Shown: positions 1 to 6,204 of the stretch, piece after piece
How the letters are laid out: each line of letters begins with the position of its first letter
How positions within the stretch are numbered: the stretch's first letter is position 1
Assembly: GCA_903831165.1 (NCBI GenBank)
Contig: CAIKWV010000602.1
Coordinates: 1 to 11,553, forward strand
Direction: 5' to 3'
Source: an uncultured cyanobacterium
GTDB lineage: Bacteria > Cyanobacteriota > Cyanobacteriia > PCC-6307 > Cyanobiaceae
Length of the DNA stretch: 11,553 bases
Made by a program: the position numbers and the translations under genes
The notes under the pieces: generated by a model
Told to the model about the DNA's origin: nothing
Seen by the model: the letters and a program-made list of their open reading frames with translations, nothing else
Databases searched by the model: none

Positions 1-384
1 ATCCCCAACCACCTCCTCCAGCATCCAGATGCCGCTGCCGCAGCGCAGGGCCAGGGCGATGGCATCGCTGGGGCGGGCATCGAGCTCCAGGGCTTCGCCG
101 CTGCCCTTGAGCAGTTTCAGCACCGCCCGGAAGGTGTTGTCCTCGATCGCATGGATGATCACCCGCTCCAACTGCAGGTCACCGGCCACGAGCAGGTCCA
201 GCATCAGATCGTGGCTGAGGGGGCGGATCGGTCGGCGGCCATCGAGGCCGGCCATGATGTTCTGAGCCTGGGCCTGGTCAATCCAGATCGGCACCTGGCG
301 ACGGCCGGAGGGATCGCGCAGCAACACGATCGGACTGCGGCTGGCCGCATCCAGGGCGATTCCCGCCACCTGCATTTCCACCAT
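1..384 (-). CDS. Bifunctional nuclease family (DUF151) protein, 3' end outside window
   Basis: The frame is open from an ATG at 384 down to base 1, giving 128 residues with no stop, so the C-terminus lies beyond the left edge. The protein begins MVEMQVAGIALDAASRSPIV and contains VPIWID (31-36), RPLSHDLM (54-61) and LDARPSDAIALALR (101-114), which are the hallmark blocks of the DUF151/BFN domain. Plant and some bacterial members have been described as bifunctional DNase/RNase; in cyanobacteria the cellular role is not settled. An in-frame ATG at 423 would add 13 residues (MAGCDDCQERTRT). I prefer 384 because family members start with MVEM-like sequence, and AGGAG lies 12 nt upstream, a little far. 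It is divergent from ribE with about 70 bp between them. Family assignment is firm; enzymatic activity is inferred. Confidence 0.9.
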   Translation of the reverse strand, partial: MVEMQVAGIALDAASRSPIVLLRDPSGRRQVPIWIDQAQAQNIMAGLDGRRPIRPLSHDLMLDLLVAGDLQLERVIIHAIEDNTFRAVLKLLKGSGEALELDARPSDAIALALRCGSGIWMLEEVVGD

Positions 385-455
385 GGTTCGGGTCCGCTCC
401 TGACAGTCGTCACACCCCGCCATTGGATTATGGCCAGAAGCAGCGCGGCCCAGAC

Positions 456-1127
456 ATGTTCACCGGACTGGTGCAGGCCATCGGCCGGTTGGAGCGCTGC
501 CCCCATGGGGTCCAGGTGCACCTGGACAGCCCGGGGCAGCTCGGTGCCCTACGCCTGGGGGACAGCGTGGCGGTCGACGGCATCTGCCTGACCGTGGCCG
601 AATGCCTGGGGACGGCAGACGCCAGCTCCGGTTTCCGGGCCAATGTCAGTGAGGAAACCCTGCGGCGCAGCGTCCTGGGGGCGCGGGCCCAGCGCGGTCA
701 GCGGGTCAATCTTGAACCCGCCCTGCGGCTTTCGGACCGCCTGGGAGGCCACCTGGTCAGTGGCCACGTCGATGGGCTCGGCACGGTCCGGGCGATCGAG
801 AAGCAGCCGGCCTCCTGGCGCTTGGAGCTGGCCTGGGACGACCCGGCCTACGGCCGCTATGTCTGTGAGAAGGCCTCGGTGGCCGTCGATGGCGTCAGCC
901 TGACGGTGGCGGGCTGCTCCAGCGATGGGGCCGGCTTCTGGATCGCCGTGATTCCCCATACCTGGCTCAGCACCACCCTGCAGGATCGGCGCCCGGGGGA
1001 TGGCGTCAATCTCGAGGCGGATCTGCTGGCCAAGTACACCGAGCGCCTGCTGATGGCAAGCCAATCGGATGCCACAGAGCCGCCACTCAGCGCCAGCTGG
1101 CTGGCGGAACAGGGCTGGGGCGCCTGA
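456..1127 (+). CDS. ribE: Riboflavin synthase, alpha chain
   Basis: This cytoplasmic enzyme dismutates two molecules of 6,7-dimethyl-8-ribityllumazine into riboflavin plus a pyrimidinedione that is recycled, the last step of riboflavin synthesis. The 223-residue product has the normal family length and shows the internal duplication of two lumazine-binding domains: GDSVAVDGICLTV (35-47) in the first is echoed by KASVAVDGVSLTV (139-151) in the second. Other family blocks are GGHLVSGHVDG (97-107), IPHTWLSTTL (166-175) and a C-terminal VNLEADLLAKYTERLL (184-199). The start is the ATG giving MFTGLVQ, the near-invariant N-terminus needed for trimer contacts; an in-frame TTG at 423 would add 11 unconserved residues. 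No Shine-Dalgarno sequence is obvious. About 24 residues after the last block are not conserved in character. Some annotation schemes call this gene ribC or ribE. Confidence 0.96.
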   Translation: MFTGLVQAIGRLERCPHGVQVHLDSPGQLGALRLGDSVAVDGICLTVAECLGTADASSGFRANVSEETLRRSVLGARAQRGQRVNLEPALRLSDRLGGHLVSGHVDGLGTVRAIEKQPASWRLELAWDDPAYGRYVCEKASVAVDGVSLTVAGCSSDGAGFWIAVIPHTWLSTTLQDRRPGDGVNLEADLLAKYTERLLMASQSDATEPPLSASWLAEQGWGA

Positions 1128-1130
1128 GTC

Positions 1131-1154
1131 CGGCAGCGGCACGAAGCGCTGCCG
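1131..1154 (+). terminator. GC-rich hairpin after ribE, possible terminator
   Basis: Perfect 8-bp inverted repeat CGGCAGCG (1131-1138) and CGCTGCCG (1147-1154) with an 8-nt loop, starting 3 nt after the ribE stop. Only two T residues follow, so it is not a classical intrinsic terminator. It could attenuate read-through into the next gene or stabilise the ribE 3' end. The hairpin is seen; the function is inferred. Confidence 0.45.
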
Positions 1155-1162
1155 TTGCCAGA

Positions 1163-1191
1163 GCTGCCGGCCCTTGTCAGGCTGCCGGCAG
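1163..1191 (+). repeat. Direct repeat GCTGCCGGC with palindromic second copy
   Basis: GCTGCCGGC occurs at 1163-1171 and again at 1181-1189, 18 bp apart. The second copy extends into the 10-bp palindrome CTGCCGGCAG (1182-1191). It lies in the leader of the DUF308 gene, just after the ribE hairpin, and shares the CTGCCG/CGGCAG core with that hairpin and with the one at 1837-1852. It may be a small dispersed GC-rich repeat or a protein-binding site; nothing in the sequence decides between these. Confidence 0.4.
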
Positions 1192-1226
1192 GCCACCGAA
1201 CACCCAGCCCCGGAGCCCCAGCCACC

Positions 1227-1826
1227 ATGAACACGCCCAACCCGTTGCAGCGCGCCGAAGATGCGCTGCACGGCCTGACCCTGGCCGAGGGCATCCTGCT
1301 GATCGTGCTCGGCCTGCTGGCCCTGATCTTTCCTCTGGTGGCCTCGGTCTGGGTAACGGCGGTGGTGGCGATCGCCTTCCTGGTCGGCGGGCTGGTGGGC
1401 TGGATCAACACACTGACCCGGGCGGCCCGCCTGCGGCGGCTGATCACCTTCTGGCGGCTGGTGGTGTCCACCCTGTTTCTGGTGGCGGGCCTGTGGATGG
1501 TGCACCAGCTGGCGGCCGGCCCGCTGACGGCGGCGATCCAGGTGGCGGGCCTGGCCCTGGCCATCGGCGTGGTGTTTCTGCTGGAGGGAGTGGTCGCTGC
1601 CGTGGTGGCCCTCAGCCATCGTCAGGTTCAGGGCTGGGGCTGGGGCCTGGCCAACGGCATCGTCACCCTGATCCTGGGGGCGATGATCCTGACGATCAAC
1701 CCGATCAATCTGTTGTCGGTGCTTGGTCTGCTGGTGGGCATCAGCTTCATCTTCAGCGGCATCGATCTGCTCACCTTCAGCGCCAGCTTCCACCGCCAGC
1801 GCCTCAACGGCGACAGGCGGGCCTGA
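1227..1826 (+). CDS. HdeD-family (DUF308) six-helix membrane protein
   Basis: The 199-residue product is almost wholly hydrophobic, with about six membrane segments (roughly 21-38, 42-60, 76-95, 105-128, 138-158, 163-187) and short charged loops (TRAARLRR near 64-71, SFHRQRLNGDRR at the C-terminus). The internal duplication-like pattern and phrases such as GLTLAEGILLIVLGLLALIFP and GIVTLILGAMILTINP match the DUF308/HdeD family. E. coli HdeD is linked to acid resistance at high cell density; for cyanobacterial members the function is unknown, so I give no symbol. I chose the ATG at 1227; an in-frame TTG at 1155 would add 24 Pro-rich residues and would begin inside the ribE-proximal hairpin region. 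GGAG lies 12 nt upstream. It follows ribE by 99 bp and is flanked on both sides by hairpins, so it may be its own transcription unit. Family 0.85; role unknown. Confidence 0.87.
   Translation: MNTPNPLQRAEDALHGLTLAEGILLIVLGLLALIFPLVASVWVTAVVAIAFLVGGLVGWINTLTRAARLRRLITFWRLVVSTLFLVAGLWMVHQLAAGPLTAAIQVAGLALAIGVVFLLEGVVAAVVALSHRQVQGWGWGLANGIVTLILGAMILTINPINLLSVLGLLVGISFIFSGIDLLTFSASFHRQRLNGDRRA
1367..1376. repeat. Single extended HIP1 palindrome GGCGATCGCC
   Basis: The 10-bp extended HIP1 sequence occurs here inside the DUF308 gene. By eye it is the only copy in the window, whereas HIP1-rich cyanobacteria usually carry about one per kilobase or two. The scarcity fits the Synechococcus/Cyanobium picocyanobacteria. 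A single copy has no local function I can infer. Confidence 0.6.
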
Positions 1827-2468
1827 ACAGCGCCTCCGGCAGCCCCCTGCCGCGGCAACAAACCAACGGACCGGCGAAACCTGGCTACCGCCGTGGCGAT
1901 TGAGAGCCGAATCAGCTGGCGATCAACGCCAATCGGGACGGATTGCTTGCACCGGGACCACGGGCTGCCATCGCTTTGAACGACAGCCACAGCCGAATCA
2001 GGATCCAGACGAAAGAGTCCTGAAACGGTCTGGCGTGGAACCGGGGCAAGCCTGAATCAGGGCGAACGAGGATCCAACCACCGCCGGATGCCAGGCCCAG
2101 GGACAGCTGAGCAACCATCCGCGTCCCCCACATCAGGGCTCCAGCACCGCTGTCAGTCCGACGAAAGGGAAACAAGCCACCCGGGGCGCTGTTTCGTCCG
2201 TTCGCCATCGATCCCCCATCCTGAGGATTGGGCAGGAATGAGCAGCACGCCAAGGCTCCAACAGGAGCTGGCAGCAGAAGCTGGAAAGGGCCCACCACGC
2301 TCTCAAGCGAACCGAGCTTTGCGGAGAACCTGAGGCTCGTCCCAGGCAGAGGCCTCAGCAAGCCGCACCGAACATCCAGGCCGGCATCGTTTGGGCTCGG
2401 CTCGGTACCTCGCACGGCTCCCGGGACTGAAGCCACTGCGATCAAAGCCCTGAGCTGAACTTCGAGCT
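1827..2468. other. Spacer of about 640 bp without a supportable gene
   Basis: Open frames exist on both strands but none has recognisable family features. The longest, on the minus strand from a TTG at 2445 to a stop at 1912, encodes 177 residues. An internal ATG at 2208 in the same frame would give 98 residues, with a purine-rich GGGGGA just upstream of it. Its codons lack the strong G/C third-position bias of the neighbours, so I do not call it a gene. A hairpin with a one-base bulge (CCCATCC 2215-2221, loop TGA, GGATTGGG 2225-2232) overlaps the putative start of that shorter frame. I looked for tRNA T-arm motifs and for RNase P, tmRNA and SRP RNA signatures by eye and saw none. The stretch could hold a decayed gene, an unrecognised small RNA or only long untranslated regions. 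Confidence 0.5.
1837..1852 (+). terminator. Short GC hairpin after the DUF308 gene
   Basis: CGGCAG (1837-1842), a CCCC loop (1843-1846) and CTGCCG (1847-1852) form a perfect 6-bp stem 10 nt after the stop codon. There is no T-tract downstream (CGGCAACAAACC follows). The position suggests a 3' end structure. The core is the same CGGCAG/CTGCCG found between ribE and this gene. Confidence 0.4.
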
Positions 2469-2864
2469 TCAGGTTTGCAGCGTGGAGTCCTCCAGCGGCA
2501 GCAGCCAGATGGCGCCCGTTTCCTTGTGGATCTCAATGCGGAACTCCTGACCGGGCTCCAGTCCCATGCGCCGGGTGTAGGCCTGGCCGATCAACAAGTT
2601 GCCATTGCCATGCACCCGGGTGCGGAACTCGGCCTGCCGCCCCTTGCTCAGGCCGCCACCACCGGTTCCGGCACTGGAAGGGAGGGTGTAGCCCTTGGCG
2701 GCCACCAGTGCGCGGTAGAAGCTCTTCTTGAGCACCCGCCCACTCGGGCCCACATAGCCACAGGCTCTGGCGATCTGATCTTCGGGCCGGTTGCTCAGGG
2801 ATCGAGCCTTATCGAGCAGGGCCTTGCCCTCAAGCATGGGGCCCGTCCCATCAGTTCCTTTCAT
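2469..2864 (-). CDS. cyAbrB-type (AbrB-like) transcriptional regulator
   Basis: The 131-residue product carries the cyanobacterial AbrB-like layout: an N-terminal block GKALLDKARSLSN...IARACGYVGPSGRVLKKSFYRALVAAKGY (13-59), a Gly/Ser-rich linker (61-77), and a C-terminal SpoVT/AbrB-like swapped-hairpin region FRTRVHGNGNLLIGQAYTRRMGLEPGQEFRIEI (80-112). cyAbrB proteins are DNA-binding regulators tied in Synechocystis to carbon and nitrogen balance; unlike Bacillus AbrB the DNA-binding region is C-terminal. Three in-frame ATGs compete, at 2873, 2864 and 2837; the last begins right at the domain (MLEGKALL). None has a clear ribosome site, so the N-terminus is uncertain by up to 12 residues. It lies about 80 bp downstream of ctaE on the same strand and may be partly co-transcribed with the oxidase operon. 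Targets cannot be deduced here. Confidence 0.9.
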   Translation of the reverse strand: MKGTDGTGPMLEGKALLDKARSLSNRPEDQIARACGYVGPSGRVLKKSFYRALVAAKGYTLPSSAGTGGGGLSKGRQAEFRTRVHGNGNLLIGQAYTRRMGLEPGQEFRIEIHKETGAIWLLPLEDSTLQT

Positions 2865-2902
2865 GGCAGCCATCGGGCCGATAGGCGAAATGCAGTGAAC
2901 TG

Positions 2903-2932
2903 ATTGTGGCGAAGCAAGGGTGGATCCTGCAA
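2903..2932 (-). promoter_or_regulatory. Possible sigma-70-type promoter for the AbrB-like gene
   Basis: On the minus strand TTGCAG (2927-2932) and CACAAT (2903-2908) are separated by 18 nt, resembling -35 and -10 boxes. They would start transcription about 20-30 nt before the candidate start codons at 2873/2864. The -35 box overlaps a weak 5-bp hairpin (CCTGC 2926-2930, GCAGG 2937-2941) just after the ctaE stop. The match is modest and was found by eye only. Confidence 0.28.
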
Positions 2933-2944
2933 CAGGGCAGGAAC

Positions 2945-3604
2945 TCAGAGCAGATAAAGAATGCCGTAAAGCACCACCCAGATGCCATCGACAAAGTGCC
3001 AGTAGAGCTCGGCGGCCTCCAGACCGAAGTGATCGTCCTGACTGATCCGCCCCCCCTGACGGGCCTGCCACCAGACGATCAGGATGCAGATCACCCCCAG
3101 GGTGACGTGCAGACCGTGGAAACCTGTCAGGGCATAGAAGGTGCTGGCGAACAGGTTGTCGGTGAGACCGAAGGGGAGGTTGAAATACTCCACCATCTGG
3201 CCGGCCAGGAACGCCACCCCAAGCGCCACGGTGCCGAGCAACCAGCTGCGGCAGCCCGCCTGGTTGCCTTTGCGCAGGTTGCTGCCGGCACGATGGAAGG
3301 TGAGGCTGCTGATCACCAGCAGAGCGGTGTTGATCGTCGGCAGAATCAGTTCCAGCTCGTAGGTGGAGCCTGCCGGCAGCGGATTGACGGCCCGGAAGGT
3401 GAGGTACGCGGCAAAGAAGCCGGCGAACGTCATGCCATCGGCAACCAGAAAGGTGGCCAGGCCGAACATTCGCACGTCCACATGCTCGCCATGGTCGTGG
3501 CCGCCGTGGAGATCCGCGCCGATGGACGGGCTGACCGTGGGGGCAGAGGCGCTGGTCACGGGAGCTTGAGCAGGATTAGGAGAGCCTGGGGCGAAGCTGG
3601 TCAT
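2945..3604 (-). CDS. ctaE: Cytochrome c oxidase subunit III
   Basis: This integral membrane subunit of the aa3-type terminal oxidase stabilises the catalytic core during turnover. The 219-residue product has about five helices (near 46-67, 85-104, 121-140, 152-178, 199-219), the short form usual in cyanobacteria and Bacillus rather than the seven-helix mitochondrial form. Family blocks are FLVADGMTFAGFFAAY (52-67), the conserved GFHGLHV (161-167) and YWHFVDGIWVVLY (201-213). The N-terminus (1-45) is Pro/Ala/Ser-rich and has a His cluster at H33, H36, H38 and H41. The start ATG overlaps the ctaD stop (ATGA, 3601-3604), pointing to translational coupling. It is the last oxidase gene of the operon; a weak hairpin follows the stop without a T-tract. 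Confidence 0.96.
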   Translation of the reverse strand: MTSFAPGSPNPAQAPVTSASAPTVSPSIGADLHGGHDHGEHVDVRMFGLATFLVADGMTFAGFFAAYLTFRAVNPLPAGSTYELELILPTINTALLVISSLTFHRAGSNLRKGNQAGCRSWLLGTVALGVAFLAGQMVEYFNLPFGLTDNLFASTFYALTGFHGLHVTLGVICILIVWWQARQGGRISQDDHFGLEAAELYWHFVDGIWVVLYGILYLL

Positions 3605-5271
3605 CGTTTTCCTCCAAACCAGAGGTCGGAGCCACTGGCGACGCGTAGATCAATTTTGCCCTCAGGCACCCCGTAGTCATAGGGATGGGTGACCAGAGGA
3701 GCTTCACCCTTCCAGTTCTCCACCGGGGGTGGCGAAGCGGTGAGCCATTCGGGTGTCAAGGCATTCCAAGGATTGTCGCCGGCAATCTGGCCAGCGAAGG
3801 CACTCCAGATCACGTTGATCAGGAAGGGCAGGGTGCTGATCGCCATCAGCAGGGCGCCGACGCTGCTGATCTGGTTGAGGGTGGTGAACGAAGGATCGTA
3901 TTCGGCCACCCGGCGGGGCATGCCATTGAGACCGAGCCAGTGCTGGGGCGTGAAGCAGAGGTTGAAGCCGATGAAAGTGAGCACGAAGTGAAGACGGCCC
4001 AGATCTTCGTTGAGCAGTCTGCCGGTGAACTTGGGATACCAGTGATAAACGGAGGCGAAGATCACAAACACGGTGCCGCCATAGACGATGTAGTGGAAAT
4101 GTCCGACCACGAAGTAGGTGTCATGCACGTGGATGTCAAACGGCACCTGGGCCAGGGCCACACCGGTGATGCCGCCGAAGACGAAGTTGATGATGAAGCC
4201 GCAGGAAAACAACATGGCGCTGTTCAGGGCCAATTTCCCGCCCCAGAGCGTGGCCAGCCAGTTGAAGAACTTGATGCCAGTTGGAACAGCGATGAACGAG
4301 GTGGCAATCGTGAAGAACAGGCGCATCCAGGGTGGCGTGCCGCTGGTGAACATATGGTGGGCCCAAACGATCAGGCCGAGTACGACGATGGCCATGATTG
4401 AGTACACCATGGTGGTGTAGCCGAACAGCGGCTTGCGGGCATGCACCGGCAGGATTTCGCTGACCAGGCCGAAAGCCGGCAGCACCATGATGTAAACAGC
4501 TGGGTGGGAATAGAACCAAAAGAGGTGCTGATACACCACCACATTGCCGCCGAGGGCAGGATTGAAGAAGCCCGTGTGGGCAATGATGTCAAAGCTCAGC
4601 AAAATCAGGGTTCCAGCCAGCACCGGCGTCGAGAGCACCACCAGGATGCTGGTGCCGAGCATGGCCCAGCAATACATCGGCAGCTGCATCAACTTCAGTC
4701 CTGGCCGCCTGAGCTTGAGGATGGTGGCGATGAAGTTGATGCCGCCGAAGATTGAACTACCACCCAGCAACAGCACACTCAAAATCCAGATCACCTGCCC
4801 GATCGCCGGTGTGGTCAGGCTGAGGGGCGGGTAAGCGGTCCAGCCGGACTGGGCGGCGCCGCCGGCGATGAAGTAGCTGGCAATCAGCAGGATGCCGGCT
4901 GGAGGAATGAGCCAGAAGGCGACCGCATTGAGCCGGGGGAAGGCCATGTCGCGGGCGCCGACATAAAACGGGATCAAATAGTTACCGAAAGCGCCATTCA
5001 CCACCGGCACGATCCAAAGGAAGATCATCACTGTCCCGTGCAGGGTGAGCACCTCGTTGTAGGTCTCGCGGCTGACGAAATCACTGATCGGACTGGTGAG
5101 CTCCATGCGGATCACGCCGGCCAGGGCGCCACCGATGAAGTAGAAGATGAAGCCGGTGACCAGATACTGGAGACCGATCACCTTGTGATCAAGGCTGAAA
5201 CTGAAATACTTCAACCAACCCTGAGGTTGCAGCCCCTGGGGCTCGAAATCGGCGGGTGAGGCGACGGTCAT
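3601..5271 (-). CDS. ctaD: Cytochrome c oxidase subunit I (A2-type heme-copper oxidase)
   Basis: This catalytic subunit reduces O2 to water at the heme a3-CuB site and pumps protons across the thylakoid or plasma membrane. The 556-residue product has full family length and about 12 helices. Metal ligands are visible: H78 (heme a), H256 with Y260 in YSHPAVY (CuB and the cross-linked Tyr), H305-H306 (CuB), and H391/H393 in GHFHY (heme a3/heme a). The D-channel entrance Asp is D108 in GARDMAFPRLN and the K-channel Lys is K334 in VPTGIKFFNW; R453-R454 match the propionate-contacting Arg pair. The usual helix-VI Glu of HPEVY is Ala258, while the preceding Tyr-Ser pair defines the A2 subfamily, as known for other cyanobacteria. 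It lies 36 nt after ctaC and overlaps ctaE by 4 nt. The ATG start has no clear ribosome site. Confidence 0.98.
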   Translation of the reverse strand: MTVASPADFEPQGLQPQGWLKYFSFSLDHKVIGLQYLVTGFIFYFIGGALAGVIRMELTSPISDFVSRETYNEVLTLHGTVMIFLWIVPVVNGAFGNYLIPFYVGARDMAFPRLNAVAFWLIPPAGILLIASYFIAGGAAQSGWTAYPPLSLTTPAIGQVIWILSVLLLGGSSIFGGINFIATILKLRRPGLKLMQLPMYCWAMLGTSILVVLSTPVLAGTLILLSFDIIAHTGFFNPALGGNVVVYQHLFWFYSHPAVYIMVLPAFGLVSEILPVHARKPLFGYTTMVYSIMAIVVLGLIVWAHHMFTSGTPPWMRLFFTIATSFIAVPTGIKFFNWLATLWGGKLALNSAMLFSCGFIINFVFGGITGVALAQVPFDIHVHDTYFVVGHFHYIVYGGTVFVIFASVYHWYPKFTGRLLNEDLGRLHFVLTFIGFNLCFTPQHWLGLNGMPRRVAEYDPSFTTLNQISSVGALLMAISTLPFLINVIWSAFAGQIAGDNPWNALTPEWLTASPPPVENWKGEAPLVTHPYDYGVPEGKIDLRVASGSDLWFGGKR

Positions 5272-5307
5272 GGCTGGCGTGATGAAAGCTGCAGCGAAGT
5301 GGAGGAA

Positions 5308-6204
5308 TCAGGCCGTTGGAGTGAGGCCGGCGCTGGCCAGGGTGGCGGGCTTTGGCTTGGCTGGCGCATTGGTTTCAAACCACTGATTGAAGGCTTCCTC
5401 TTCATGGACCACCACGGTGGAGCGCATGCCGCCGTGATACGGCCCACAGAGTTCGGCGCAGACAATGGGATAACTGCCGGCCCGAGTGGCCGTGAACGAG
5501 AGCACGGTGGGTTGACCGGGGATTACATCCTGCTTGAGGCGGAACTGGGGCACCCAGAAGGCATGAATCACATCATTGGCCTTCATGCGCAGCTCCACAG
5601 GACGGTTGACGGGTACATGCAGTTCTCCACTGGTGATGTCTCCATCGGGGTAGTGAAAAATGAAAGCAAATTGCATGGCGGTCACCTCAACTGGCAGGCT
5701 GCCTTCGCTGCTGTCACTGCTGCCGATACCTGCCCAGACTCTCGGTTCCCCGGATCCTCCTGGGGAGGCATCCGCCATCCCAGCTGACCCATTGGAGGCC
5801 TGCTGCACGGCTGCCGGATGATGCATGGCGCTGTGGTCGTTGAGAGCGACCATGCCACCCATGCGCTCATAGATGTCGTAGCTATAGATGCCGACAAACA
5901 AGACCACGATCGCCGGAATTGCGGTCCAGACTATTTCCAGAGGCAAATTGCCTTCGATGGCGGCGCCATCAGCCAGATCTCCGGGGCGCCTGCGGAATCG
6001 CACCAGACTGAACACAACCAGTCCGACGATTCCGAGAAACAGAATCGTGCCAATGCTGAAGAGAACCTGAAACAGGGAGTCGTAGACAGGAGCGTTGCTG
6101 CTGGCATCAAGGGGCAGCAGCTGAACGTTCTGGCCCACCCAGAGGCCCGCCAGGACAAGGCCCATGCCAAGCAACAGGGTGACCAGAGCGGAGGGGATGG
6201 CCAA
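5308..6204 (-). CDS. ctaC: Cytochrome c oxidase subunit II (CuA subunit)
   Basis: CtaC receives electrons from cytochrome c6 or plastocyanin at the binuclear CuA site and passes them to heme a. The 298-residue product has an N-terminal hydrophobic signal/anchor (3-24), two helices (about 45-69 and 89-110) and a lumenal/periplasmic cupredoxin domain with all CuA ligands: H214, C249, E251, C253, H257 and M260 (CAELCGPYHGGM). Between helix 2 and the domain is an inserted linker of about 50 residues (120-170), rich in Gly, Ser, Ala, His and Met (DHSAMHH). The aromatic strand reads QFAFIFHYP (178-186), with Phe where many homologues have Trp. The start is a TTG: an in-frame stop lies at 6214-6216, no ATG intervenes, and the next ATG (6165) would cut the hydrophobic segment. 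First gene of the ctaCDE operon. Confidence 0.96.
   Translation of the reverse strand: MAIPSALVTLLLGMGLVLAGLWVGQNVQLLPLDASSNAPVYDSLFQVLFSIGTILFLGIVGLVVFSLVRFRRRPGDLADGAAIEGNLPLEIVWTAIPAIVVLFVGIYSYDIYERMGGMVALNDHSAMHHPAAVQQASNGSAGMADASPGGSGEPRVWAGIGSSDSSEGSLPVEVTAMQFAFIFHYPDGDITSGELHVPVNRPVELRMKANDVIHAFWVPQFRLKQDVIPGQPTVLSFTATRAGSYPIVCAELCGPYHGGMRSTVVVHEEEAFNQWFETNAPAKPKPATLASAGLTPTA

Noticed and set aside
384..456. FMN riboswitch upstream of ribE
   Set aside because: The 71-bp gap is too short for the RFN element and none of its conserved stem sequences is visible.
549..1793. Minus-strand open frame of 414 codons antisense to ribE and the DUF308 gene
   Set aside because: The product is rich in His, Gln, Arg and Asp with no domain pattern, as expected from the complement of high-GC coding DNA; both genes on the plus strand have firm family matches.
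1912..2445. Minus-strand frame of 177 residues in the spacer as a gene
   Set aside because: TTG start without a good ribosome site, weak codon bias, no recognisable motif. Kept only as a note in the spacer entry.
1827..2468. tRNA, 6S, RNase P, tmRNA or SRP RNA gene
   Set aside because: No T-arm consensus, no cloverleaf and none of the conserved core words of those RNAs were found by eye.
2926..2941. Hairpin CCTGC/GCAGG after ctaE as an intrinsic terminator
   Set aside because: Only a 5-bp stem and no T-tract on the minus strand; too weak to call.
2906..3676. Plus-strand open frame of 256 codons over ctaE
   Set aside because: It is the complement of a clear cytochrome oxidase subunit III; composition is polar and featureless.
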